Below, piece after piece: positions 9,164 to 16,626 of a stretch of DNA of 64,000 nucleotides. The translations under genes were made by a program, and so were the position numbers. Each line of letters starts with the position of its first letter. The stretch's first letter is position 1. Below the pieces are notes generated by a model. The model had not been told where the DNA came from, ran no database searches, and worked only from the letters and a program-made list of their open reading frames with translations. This DNA comes from CAYNRG01 sp047973125 (GTDB lineage Bacteria; Bacillota_I; Bacilli_A; Erysipelotrichales; Erysipelotrichaceae): assembly GCA_047973125.1 (NCBI GenBank), contig JBKEBK010000004.1, positions 62,001 to 126,000 on the forward strand. Reading direction: 5' to 3'.

Positions 9164-10213
9164 ATGAAGAAAATCAATTTAGCCATTATTTTTGGTGGAA
9201 ATTCTAGTGAGTACAGTGTTTCTTTACACTCTACAGCCAGTGTACTAAATAATATCAATAAAGATCGCTACAATCTAGTTTTAATTGGAATAAGTAAGGA
9301 TGGTGAGTGGTTTAAGTATCATGGGGATGCTGATACCTTGGAGCATGATCTTTGGATGAATCCATCTCTTACTAAAAAAGTATATCTATCACCAACAGAA
9401 GGGTTTATGGTATTAGATGATGGTTTGTATCATAAAATTGATATTGATTGTGTTTTTCCAGTTCTTCATGGAATCCATGGGGAAGATGGTACCCTTCAAG
9501 GTCTTTTAGAACTAATCCAAATACCATATGTAGGCTGTAATCATACAACCAGTGCCATTGCTATGGACAAAGAATTTACCCATATTATTTGTGAAGCAAA
9601 AGGAATCTTAATGGCACCTTTTACTGTTGCCTATAAGCACTCTTATAAGCTTGATCAAGTTTTACAAGAAACTAATAATTTAAAACTACCATTCTTTGTA
9701 AAACCAGCCAATGCTGGATCAAGTTATGGTATTAGTAAAATTGATGATTTAAAAGATTTAGATAAGGCCATTAAATTTGCTTTTGAGCATGATGAAAAGG
9801 TTCTAATTGAACAGGGAATAAGTGGTTTTGAAGTTGGCTGTTCAATTATGGGAAATGAGAACATGATTGTTGGTGAGTTAGATGAGATTGATACAAGTAA
9901 TAGCTTCTTTGATTTTGAAGCAAAGTATGCACTTGAAAACACTAAAATTCATTGTCCTGCAAGATTAGATTTAGAAACATCTCAAAGAGCTAAAACTATG
10001 GCACAGAAAATATATAAGATCCTTGGCTGCAAGGGATTATCTAGAATCGATATGTTTGTAGATGATACTAAAGAAATATATTTTAATGAAATCAATACAA
10101 TTCCAGGCTTTACCTCTTCAAGCAGATATCCAACGATGATGAGTAAAATTGGCATAGACTTTAAAAGTCTTATTGATTCACTTGTTGATCTGGCATTGAA
10201 AGAGACAAAGTAA
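9164..10213 (+). CDS. D-Ala:D-Ala / D-Ala:D-Ser ligase, VanG/VanC-like subfamily
   Basis: An ATP-grasp ligase of 349 residues that joins two D-amino acids for MurF. Family features: N-terminal IIFGGNSSEYSVS, VLHGIHGEDGTLQG, AGSSYGI, and FNEINTIPGFTSSSRYPTMM near the C-terminus. That last stretch and GGNSSEYSVSL look to me like the VanC/VanE/VanG group (D-Ala:D-Ser) more than ordinary Ddl. The omega-loop reads FFDFEAKY: housekeeping Ddl often have EAKY, while VanC/VanE-type enzymes have EKY preceded by Glu, so specificity is ambiguous. It lies 3 bases after murF with an AAGGAGAT SD. It may be named ddl in an annotation. Confidence 0.9.
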   Translation: MKKINLAIIFGGNSSEYSVSLHSTASVLNNINKDRYNLVLIGISKDGEWFKYHGDADTLEHDLWMNPSLTKKVYLSPTEGFMVLDDGLYHKIDIDCVFPVLHGIHGEDGTLQGLLELIQIPYVGCNHTTSAIAMDKEFTHIICEAKGILMAPFTVAYKHSYKLDQVLQETNNLKLPFFVKPANAGSSYGISKIDDLKDLDKAIKFAFEHDEKVLIEQGISGFEVGCSIMGNENMIVGELDEIDTSNSFFDFEAKYALENTKIHCPARLDLETSQRAKTMAQKIYKILGCKGLSRIDMFVDDTKEIYFNEINTIPGFTSSSRYPTMMSKIGIDFKSLIDSLVDLALKETK

Positions 10214-10215
10214 AT

Positions 10216-11388
10216 ATGTTTCTTAAGAAAAAATGCAGATGTTGGGCAGAAATAAATTTAAATAATGTAAAGATTAATTATCATAATATAAAGAAGCTTG
10301 TTGGTGATACTAAAATTATGGCTGTTGTAAAAGCTGATGCTTATGGACATGGTGATGTTGCAGTATCAAAGCTCTTGCAAGAAGAAGGGGTTGATCTTTT
10401 TGCTGTATCAACAATAGAGGAAGCCCTAAGACTTAGAAACTCACAAATTAAACAAGATATTTTAATTTTAAGTTATACTCCAGAAGAGTATTTTGATTAT
10501 CTAAAAGAGTATAATATTATCCAAACAGTAATGAGTTTAGAGTATGCTGATAAATTAAATGAATTTGCAATAAAAAACAATTGTAAAATTCGCACCCACA
10601 TAAAAATTGATACAGGAATGTCAAGAATTGGTATACCTTATGTTTTAGATAATGAACAATTTGATGATATAGTTGCTGTATACCAGTTAAAAAATTTAAG
10701 TAATGAAGGCATATTTTCACACTTTAGTGTTGCTGATACCTTCTTTGATAAAAGCGATGCAAACTTTACTGATATGCAAATTCAAAGGTTTGATGAAGTC
10801 TTAGAAAAATTGAGTGAATTAAAAATTAATTATGGAATAACTCACTTACAAAATAGTTATGGTATTTTAAATTATCCACATTTAAAATATGACTATTGTC
10901 GCCCTGGGATTATCTTATTTGGTAGTACCAGTAATGATGAAATTCCTTTAAGAGTACCATTTAAGCTTTATCCTGCATTAGAATGGTTTGCGAATGTTTC
11001 ACAAGTTAAAATAGTTAAGAAGGGTGGCTTTGTGAGTTATGGAAGAAACTACAGGGCAAAAGAAGATATTAAAGTTGCTACAATTGCTTGTGGCTATGCT
11101 GATGGTCTTCCTAGAAATCTCTCTTTAAAAGGTTTTCAAGTGTTAGTTAATGGAGTTCTTTGCGACATTATTGGTAATATTTGTATGGATCAATGCCTTG
11201 TTGATGTAACTAAGGTAAAAGATGTCAAAGAAAAAGATGTGGTTGTCATTGTTGGAAAACAAGATGGTCACAGCTTAACAATAGATCAGTTATCAAGATG
11301 TGCTAATACTATTAATAATGAATCTTACTGCTTAATATCAAAGAGAGTTTTGCGTTTTTATGAATTAGAAGAGACTAAATTGACTTAA
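10216..11388 (+). CDS. alr: PLP-dependent alanine/serine racemase (Alr / VanT C-terminal-like)
   Basis: A soluble 390-residue fold-type III racemase giving D-Ala and/or D-Ser. The PLP lysine is Lys39 (MAVVKADAYGHG); the catalytic tyrosine lies in GGFVSYGRNY. In the C-terminal motif that reads TISYRVPR in classical Alr this protein has LISKRVLR, so the active-site Tyr (Tyr354 in the Geobacillus enzyme) is Lys376. VanT serine racemases also depart from Tyr at this site. Segments such as YTPEEYFDYLKEYNIIQTV and HLQNSYGILNYP resemble the VanT racemase domain, but the VanT membrane domain is absent. It follows the ligase by 2 bases, in one operon. Confidence 0.9.
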   Translation: MFLKKKCRCWAEINLNNVKINYHNIKKLVGDTKIMAVVKADAYGHGDVAVSKLLQEEGVDLFAVSTIEEALRLRNSQIKQDILILSYTPEEYFDYLKEYNIIQTVMSLEYADKLNEFAIKNNCKIRTHIKIDTGMSRIGIPYVLDNEQFDDIVAVYQLKNLSNEGIFSHFSVADTFFDKSDANFTDMQIQRFDEVLEKLSELKINYGITHLQNSYGILNYPHLKYDYCRPGIILFGSTSNDEIPLRVPFKLYPALEWFANVSQVKIVKKGGFVSYGRNYRAKEDIKVATIACGYADGLPRNLSLKGFQVLVNGVLCDIIGNICMDQCLVDVTKVKDVKEKDVVVIVGKQDGHSLTIDQLSRCANTINNESYCLISKRVLRFYELEETKLT

Positions 11389-11419
11389 GAATTTTTGCTA
11401 TTTATCAATTTTAAAATAA

Positions 11420-11428
11420 TGTTATAAT
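11420..11428 (+). promoter_or_regulatory. Extended -10 promoter of purD leader
   Basis: TGTTATAAT, an extended -10, lies 9 bases before the leader hairpin structure. No good -35 at 17 bp is seen. Confidence 0.55.
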
Positions 11429-11436
11429 AAAGAAGA

Positions 11437-11498
11437 ACTTGTATAAAATCATATTTCATATGATTTATCTCTTTTTGCTTGCATTAGCAAACTACAGG
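11437..11498 (+). promoter_or_regulatory. Divergent purine-riboswitch-like aptamer upstream of purD
   Basis: CTTGTA (11438-11443) pairs with TACAGG (11493-11498) as P1. P2 is ATCAT/ATGAT with a 7-nt loop, P3 is TTTGCT/AGCAAA with a 6-nt loop. The start, ACTTGTATAA, is identical to that of the guanine-type aptamer at 15901, and the 3' junction is AACTAC. The J2/3 core, however, reads TTATCTC instead of TTTCTACC, and the loops lack the usual GG/CC pairing. Either a variant with another ligand, or a decayed or false aptamer. Confidence 0.5.
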
Positions 11499-11535
11499 TA
11501 AACTTTTTTAAAGGGTTTACTTGTTAAACCCTTTT
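11498..11535 (+). terminator. Leader terminator/antiterminator of purD
   Basis: AAAGGGTTTA (11510-11519) and TAAACCCTTT (11525-11534) form a perfect 10-bp stem followed by T-rich sequence. A competing antiterminator can form between GTAAAC (11498-11503) and GTTTAC (11515-11520). P1 formation would leave the terminator free, an OFF switch. Confidence 0.75.
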
Positions 11536-11559
11536 ATTATATTAAGAAATGGAGAAGCC

Positions 11560-12798
11560 ATGAATATTTTAATTGTCGGAAGTGGTGGAAGAGAGCACGC
11601 CTTAGCATCCTCTTTCAAACGCTCAAAGAAGGTAAAGAAAGTTTTTGTAGCCCCAGGAAATTCTGGTATGAAAGATGTAGCAACCATCATCAATATTGAC
11701 TATTTAAATCAAGATGAATTAATAAAGTTTGCTAAAGAGAATGAGATTGACTTAACAGTAATCGGCCCTGAGATTGCCCTATCACGCGGAATTGCTGATG
11801 CCTTTATGAAGGCTGGCTTAAAAGTTTTTGGGCCAACTAAGGCAGCTGCAAAAATTGAGACAAGTAAAACCTTTGCAAAAGAGTTGATGAGTAAATATAA
11901 TATCCCAACTGCAAAGTCTTGTACCTTTGATAGTAAAGACAAAGCAAAAAGCTATATTGAAAAACACACTATGCCGATTGTTCTTAAACAGGATGGACTA
12001 TGTGCTGGTAAGGGTGTATATATTTGTTATAGCACAGAAGAAGTTACTAAAGTTTTAGATTCAATTGATGTATCAGTTGATAATAGATTATTAGTTGAAG
12101 AGTTTTTATCTGGCTTTGAATTTTCACTGATGGCCTTTGTAAGTCACGATATTGTAATTCCTATGGAAGTTGCTCAAGATCATAAATGTGCCTATGATAA
12201 TGATCTAGGTCCAAATACAGGTGGTATGGGAGCATATTCTCCTGTAAAGAAAATTACTAAGGAAATTATAAAAGAAGCAACTGAGAAAGTAATGATTCCA
12301 GCAGCTAAAGCACTAATAGATAATGGATCTCCCTTTGTTGGTTTTCTATATGGCGGGCTAATGTTGTGTGATGATGGAATTAAGACAATTGAATTTAATG
12401 CTCGCTTTGGAGATCCAGAAGCCCAAGTAATCCTACCACGCTTAGAAAGTGATATCTTAGATGTAATCCTCACTTTAATGAGAAATGAGACTCCGACATT
12501 AAAGTGGAGCAATGATACAACTATCGGAGTTGTACTTGCTGGAAGTAAATATCCTAAATCATCAAGCCATGACTTTATAATTGAAGGCTTAGCTGATGTT
12601 AAAAGTGATATTTATCATATGGGAACGACTTTTAAGAATAATACTTATCAAACAAATGGTGGAAGAGTACTATGTGTTGTATCGCGCGGAAAAAATCTTA
12701 GGGAAGCCTATGATTTAGTATATAAAGACATTAAAAAAATTAAATGTGATGACCTAGTTTATCGCAGTGATATCGGCAAGAAAGATTGGGAGGAGTAA
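11560..12798 (+). CDS. purD: Phosphoribosylamine-glycine ligase
   Basis: PurD (GAR synthetase) makes glycinamide ribonucleotide, step 2 of purine synthesis. The N-terminal MNILIVGSGGREHAL is diagnostic, and the ATP-grasp domain shows LKQDGLCAGKGV and EFNARFGDPEAQ. The start is ATG 11560, with GGAG 6-9 bases upstream; an in-frame TTG at 11521 lies in the terminator hairpin and is rejected. The protein is 412 residues. It shares its transcript with purB and is controlled by the leader at 11437-11535. Confidence 0.95.
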   Translation: MNILIVGSGGREHALASSFKRSKKVKKVFVAPGNSGMKDVATIINIDYLNQDELIKFAKENEIDLTVIGPEIALSRGIADAFMKAGLKVFGPTKAAAKIETSKTFAKELMSKYNIPTAKSCTFDSKDKAKSYIEKHTMPIVLKQDGLCAGKGVYICYSTEEVTKVLDSIDVSVDNRLLVEEFLSGFEFSLMAFVSHDIVIPMEVAQDHKCAYDNDLGPNTGGMGAYSPVKKITKEIIKEATEKVMIPAAKALIDNGSPFVGFLYGGLMLCDDGIKTIEFNARFGDPEAQVILPRLESDILDVILTLMRNETPTLKWSNDTTIGVVLAGSKYPKSSSHDFIIEGLADVKSDIYHMGTTFKNNTYQTNGGRVLCVVSRGKNLREAYDLVYKDIKKIKCDDLVYRSDIGKKDWEE

Positions 12799-12805
12799 AA
12801 GACAT

Positions 12806-14095
12806 ATGTTAAATCGCTATTCAAGAGAAATAATGCGTAATATTTGGAGTGAAGAGAATAAATTCAATGCATGGTTAAAGGTTGAAATTTTATCTTGTGA
12901 AGCATGGAGTACTCTTAATGTTATTCCTAAAGAAGATGTAGATAAATTATGGGCCAATGCAAAATTTGATATTGATCGAATTTATGAAATTGAAAAAGAA
13001 ACAAGACACGATGTTGTAGCCTTTACAAGATGTGTTTCTGAGAGTTTAAATGAAGAGAAAAAATGGGTTCATTATGGACTAACAAGCACTGATGTTGTTG
13101 ATACTGCTTATGGATACTTATATAAACAAGCCAACAAAATCTTAAAAGAAGACTTAGATACAATTTTAGATACCTTAAAAAGAAAAGCCCACAAGTACAA
13201 GGATACAGTATGTATTGGAAGGACTCATGGAGTTCATGCAGAGGTAACAACATTCGGATTAAAGATTACTTTATGGTATGAAGAAATGAAAAGAAATATC
13301 CAAAGATTCTCAGATGCAGCGTCTTTTGTTGAATGTGGGAAAATTTCTGGAGCAGTTGGAACATTTGCCAATACTTCAGCTGAGGTTCAAGACTATGTCT
13401 GTCGTAAGCTTCAAATTTCTTCAGCGGCAATCTCATCACAAACCCTCCAAAGAGATCGCCATGCTCAATACTTTTCAGTACTAGCATTAATAGGATCAAG
13501 CTTAGAAAAGATGGCAATTGAGATTCGTCATCTTCAACGCACTGAAGTGCGTGAAGTTGAAGAATATTTCAATAAGAATCAAAAAGGAAGTAGTGCCATG
13601 CCTCATAAAAGAAATCCCATTGGCAGTGAAAATATTTGTGGATGTGCAAGAATTTTAAGAGGCTATATGTTATCTTCTTTTGAGAATATTCCTCTATGGC
13701 ATGAACGAGATATTTCTCATTCTTCTTCTGAGAGAATAATGTCAGAAGATGCAACTTGTTTACTTGATTACATGTTATACAGATTTAATAATATCTTAGA
13801 TAATTTAGTTGTCTTTGAAGATAATATGCTTGCTAATATTGATAAAACTTATGGGGTTATCTTTTCACAACGCTTTATGCTAAAGCTTGTAGAAAAGAAT
13901 CTATCAAGAGAAGAAGCATATGATTTAGTTCAACCACTAGCAATTTTTTCTTGGGAAAATAAAACATCATTTAAGGACTTAATTTTAGCAAATGAAACTA
14001 TCAAAGAGTTATTATCACAAAGTGAAATTGATGATTGTTTTAACTTAACCCATCATTTAAAGAATGTTGATACCATCTTTAAAAGAGTTTTCTAG
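12806..14095 (+). CDS. purB: Adenylosuccinate lyase
   Basis: PurB catalyses two fumarate-releasing steps (SAICAR to AICAR, adenylosuccinate to AMP). The fumarase/lyase signature GSSAMPHKRNPIGSEN is near residue 265, and TRHDVVAF and GRTHGVHAE are also family motifs. The start is ATG 12806, with GGGAGGAG overlapping the purD stop; an in-frame ATG at 12767 inside purD is rejected. The product has 429 residues. The stop codon lies in the loop of the following terminator. Confidence 0.95.
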   Translation: MLNRYSREIMRNIWSEENKFNAWLKVEILSCEAWSTLNVIPKEDVDKLWANAKFDIDRIYEIEKETRHDVVAFTRCVSESLNEEKKWVHYGLTSTDVVDTAYGYLYKQANKILKEDLDTILDTLKRKAHKYKDTVCIGRTHGVHAEVTTFGLKITLWYEEMKRNIQRFSDAASFVECGKISGAVGTFANTSAEVQDYVCRKLQISSAAISSQTLQRDRHAQYFSVLALIGSSLEKMAIEIRHLQRTEVREVEEYFNKNQKGSSAMPHKRNPIGSENICGCARILRGYMLSSFENIPLWHERDISHSSSERIMSEDATCLLDYMLYRFNNILDNLVVFEDNMLANIDKTYGVIFSQRFMLKLVEKNLSREEAYDLVQPLAIFSWENKTSFKDLILANETIKELLSQSEIDDCFNLTHHLKNVDTIFKRVF

Positions 14096-14114
14096 TCTTT
14101 TGGAAAACTCTTTT
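14081..14114 (+). terminator. Terminator after purB
   Basis: AAAAGAGTTTTC (14081-14092) and GAAAACTCTTTT (14103-14114) form a perfect 12-bp stem; the purB TAG is in the 10-base loop. Confidence 0.8.
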
Positions 14115-14116
14115 AT

Positions 14117-14145
14117 TTGTTTCAATTATAAAAGTAGGATACAAT
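14117..14145 (+). promoter_or_regulatory. Promoter of fhs
   Basis: TTGTTT (14117-14122), 17-bp spacer, TACAAT (14140-14145), then a GGAGGT SD before ATG 14166. Confidence 0.75.
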
Positions 14146-14165
14146 AAAATAAATGGAGGTAACTT

Positions 14166-15836
14166 ATGTATAAGACAGATTTAGAAATATCACAATCAGC
14201 AACCATGAAACCCATTGTAGAAATTGCAAAAAAGGTTGCAATTGATGAGAGTGACTTAGAAGTTTATGGAAAATATAAAGCTAAGCTATCACTTGATATC
14301 TTAAAAAAATTAGATCATGTAAAAGATGGTAAACTAATTTTAGTGACAGCAATTAATCCTACCAAAGCCGGTGAGGGAAAATCTACTACAACTGTTGGCT
14401 TAGCTGATGCCTTTAATAGACTTAATAAAAAAGTCATGGTCGCATTAAGAGAACCATCTTTAGGGCCAGTATTTGGACTAAAGGGTGGAGCTACGGGTGG
14501 TGGATATGCCCAAGTTGTTCCAATGGAGGATATTAATCTTCACTTTACTGGAGATATGCACGCCATCACTACTTGTAATAATTTAATAAGTGCTTGCTTA
14601 GATAATCATATTCATCAAGGAAATGAAAAAAACATTGACCCTAATAAAGTTGTCTTTAAAAGAGTATTAGACATGAATGATCGTGCACTTAGAAAAATTG
14701 AAGTTGGCTTAGGCTCTAAATCTAATGGTACTCAAAGATTTGATGGCTTTACAATCACGGTTGCTAGTGAAGTGATGGCAATTCTATGTTTATCTACTTC
14801 ACTAAGTGATTTTAAAGAGCGCATTTCTAATATTTTAATTGCTTATACCTATGATGATGAACCTGTTTTTGTTAAGGACTTAGCCATTGAGGGTGCCTGT
14901 GCTTTAGTAATGAAGGATGCTATTAAGCCTAACTTAGTTCAAACATTAGAGAATACCCCCGTATTAATTCATGGCGGACCATTTGCTAATATTGCCCATG
15001 GTTGTAACAGTGTTTTAGCTACTAAAACAGCTTTAAAGTTAGCTGACTATGTGATTACTGAAGCTGGTTTTGGAGCTGACCTTGGTGCTGAGAAGTTTTT
15101 AAATATCAAATGTCGTGAAGCAAATTTAAAACCTAATGCTGTTGTTATTGTCGCAACCATTAGAGCACTAAAACAACATGGTAATATACCCTATGACAAG
15201 CTAAAAGAAGAAAATGTTGATGCAATGCTAATGGGTTGTGCTAATCTAAAAAAACATATTGAAACAATTAAATCATTTGGTTTACCATATGTTGTAGCCA
15301 TTAATGAATTTGCTAGTGATACAAATGATGAAATATTAGCTCTTAGTAACTGGTGTAAAGATGGTGGCCATCCGCTATCTCTATCAAAGGTATGGGAAAA
15401 GGGTGGAGAAGGTGCAATTGATTTAGCTCAACAATTATTAAAAATTGTTGAAGAAGAAAATCATTATCAGCCAATATATGATAAAAATGATCCTATAAAA
15501 GATAAAATTTTAAAGATTGCTAAGATATGTTATGGAGCAAGTGATGTTGAATTTAGTGATGTTGCAAATAAGCAAATAAAAAACTACATTAAGCATGGTT
15601 GGGATAAATTACCTATTTGTATGGCTAAGGTGCCTACAAGTTTAAGTGATAATGCTAAACTTTTTGGAGCTCCAAAAGATTTTACAATCAAAGTTTCTAA
15701 TTTAAAATTATCACTTGGTGCTGGCTTTATTGTTGTTCTTACTGGTAATGTAATGACAATGCCAGGTTTACCAAAAATTCCTGCTGCTAACAACATGGAT
15801 ATTGATGAAGATGGCAATATGTTTGGATTATTTTAA
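14166..15836 (+). CDS. fhs: Formate-tetrahydrofolate ligase
   Basis: Fhs makes 10-formyl-THF from formate, ATP and THF. The 556-residue length is normal. The P-loop region NPTKAGEGKSTTTVG is near residues 62-76, followed by REPSLGPVFGLKGGATGGGY, and PGLPKIPAANNMDID is at the C-terminus. It sits between purD-purB and the purE operon and has its own promoter. It supplies the formyl donor that PurN and PurH consume, so its place among pur genes makes metabolic sense. Confidence 0.96.
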   Translation: MYKTDLEISQSATMKPIVEIAKKVAIDESDLEVYGKYKAKLSLDILKKLDHVKDGKLILVTAINPTKAGEGKSTTTVGLADAFNRLNKKVMVALREPSLGPVFGLKGGATGGGYAQVVPMEDINLHFTGDMHAITTCNNLISACLDNHIHQGNEKNIDPNKVVFKRVLDMNDRALRKIEVGLGSKSNGTQRFDGFTITVASEVMAILCLSTSLSDFKERISNILIAYTYDDEPVFVKDLAIEGACALVMKDAIKPNLVQTLENTPVLIHGGPFANIAHGCNSVLATKTALKLADYVITEAGFGADLGAEKFLNIKCREANLKPNAVVIVATIRALKQHGNIPYDKLKEENVDAMLMGCANLKKHIETIKSFGLPYVVAINEFASDTNDEILALSNWCKDGGHPLSLSKVWEKGGEGAIDLAQQLLKIVEEENHYQPIYDKNDPIKDKILKIAKICYGASDVEFSDVANKQIKNYIKHGWDKLPICMAKVPTSLSDNAKLFGAPKDFTIKVSNLKLSLGAGFIVVLTGNVMTMPGLPKIPAANNMDIDEDGNMFGLF

Positions 15837-15900
15837 TAAGTTAAAAAAACAGATTGAAATATATTTGTTTATGGGTTATTATGAAATTGTATAAAAAAGT

Positions 15901-15966
15901 ACTTGTATAATAGTCGAGATTGGTCGACAAGTTTCTACCCAACACCAACATTGTTGGACTACAAGG
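15901..15966 (+). promoter_or_regulatory. Guanine-type purine riboswitch upstream of purE operon
   Basis: P1 is CTTGTA (15902-15907) with TACAAG (15960-15965). P2 is GTCGA/TCGAC around GATTGG; P3 is CCAACA/TGTTGG around CCAACAT. J2/3 has the canonical TTTCTACC and J3/1 reads GACTAC, with C at the specificity position (position 74 in xpt numbering), which predicts guanine or hypoxanthine binding. L2 has 6 bases instead of 7, but its GG can still pair with CC of L3. A TATAAA box (15890-15895) precedes it. Confidence 0.85.
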
Positions 15967-15997
15967 AAATAGTCACATTCGTATTGAGTGCTTTTTT
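15957..15997 (+). terminator. Riboswitch expression platform: antiterminator and terminator
   Basis: GACTA (15957-15961) can pair with TAGTC (15970-15974), competing with P1. When P1 is closed, AGtCAC/GTGCT (one bulged base) can form before a six-T run (15992-15997). The terminator stem is weak and its exact pairing is uncertain; the T run and position support it. Confidence 0.55.
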
Positions 15998-16021
15998 ATT
16001 TTCATTTTATGGAGGTAAATT

Positions 16022-16075
16022 ATGTACAGTAACATATATGAATACTCTATATTAAAACAAAAAATCTTTTTTTGA
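16022..16075 (+). CDS. 17-residue leader peptide of purE operon (candidate)
   Basis: A very short ORF (MYSNIYEYSILKQKIFF) with a strong SD, GGAGG at 16011-16015, spaced 6 bases from ATG. It lies between the riboswitch terminator and a second terminator. Its TGA stop supplies the first base of that terminator's stem, so a ribosome at the stop would cover the stem and prevent it folding. This suggests translation-linked attenuation, but no experiment or homology backs it. It could also be chance, although chance ORFs seldom have such an SD. Confidence 0.45.
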   Translation: MYSNIYEYSILKQKIFF

Positions 16076-16111
16076 CGCATTTACTAACTATGTAAGTGCG
16101 TTTTTAATTTT
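16075..16111 (+). terminator. Second leader terminator before purE
   Basis: ACGCATTTAC (16075-16084), loop TAACTAT, GTAAGTGCGT (16092-16101): 10 pairs with one G-T, followed by TTTTAATTTT. It lies 28 bases upstream of purE and must be read through for operon expression. Confidence 0.8.
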
Positions 16112-16128
16112 GAAAAGGAGAAAAAGTA

Positions 16129-16623
16129 ATGATTAAAGTAAGTATTGTAATGGGCAGTAAAAGCGATTTAGAAGTAATGCAAGAGTGTATTAAACAGCTA
16201 AAGTATTTTGATATACATTATGAAGTGCGAATCCTATCGGCTCATCGTACTCCTGTTGAAACTCATGATTACGCTGATTGTTTAATATCAAAAGGAGTAA
16301 AGGTTGTCATTGCCGCAGCAGGTGGGGCTGCACATTTAGCTGGAGTAATTGCTGGCAGTACAACTCTTCCGGTAATTGGGGTTCCAATTGAGTCAAAATC
16401 TCTAAAAGGAATGGACTCCCTTTTATCAATTGTCCAAATGCCCAAGGGTATACCTGTAGCAACTTTAGCAATTGGAAAAGCAGGCGCTATAAATGCTGCT
16501 ATCCTTGCTGCACAGATTTTAGCAATAAGTGATCGAGAGCTTGCTTATAGGTTAATCGAATTTAAAAAAGAGATGGCAGAAAAAGTAATGAAAGATAGTT
16601 TCGTAGAAAGCTATGAGGGATAA
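16129..16623 (+). CDS. purE: N5-carboxyaminoimidazole ribonucleotide mutase, class I PurE
   Basis: PurE produces 4-carboxy-AIR. The motifs VMGSKSD at the N-terminus, LSAHRTP near residue 43 and AGGAAHLAG near residue 65 are those of class I enzymes, which use N5-CAIR made by PurK. The length of 164 residues is normal. No purK gene is in the cluster; purL follows 3 bases after the stop. First gene of purE-L-C-F-M-N-H, with an AAGGAG SD. Confidence 0.94.
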   Translation: MIKVSIVMGSKSDLEVMQECIKQLKYFDIHYEVRILSAHRTPVETHDYADCLISKGVKVVIAAAGGAAHLAGVIAGSTTLPVIGVPIESKSLKGMDSLLSIVQMPKGIPVATLAIGKAGAINAAILAAQILAISDRELAYRLIEFKKEMAEKVMKDSFVESYEG

Positions 16624-16626
16624 AAT

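Noticed and set aside
12767..12806. Longer purB start inside purD
   Set aside because: No SD there; GGGAGGAG points to ATG 12806.
16022..16075. Calling the leader ORF a classical amino-acid attenuator
   Set aside because: There is no run of one codon type; only position, SD and stop-terminator overlap support a regulatory role.
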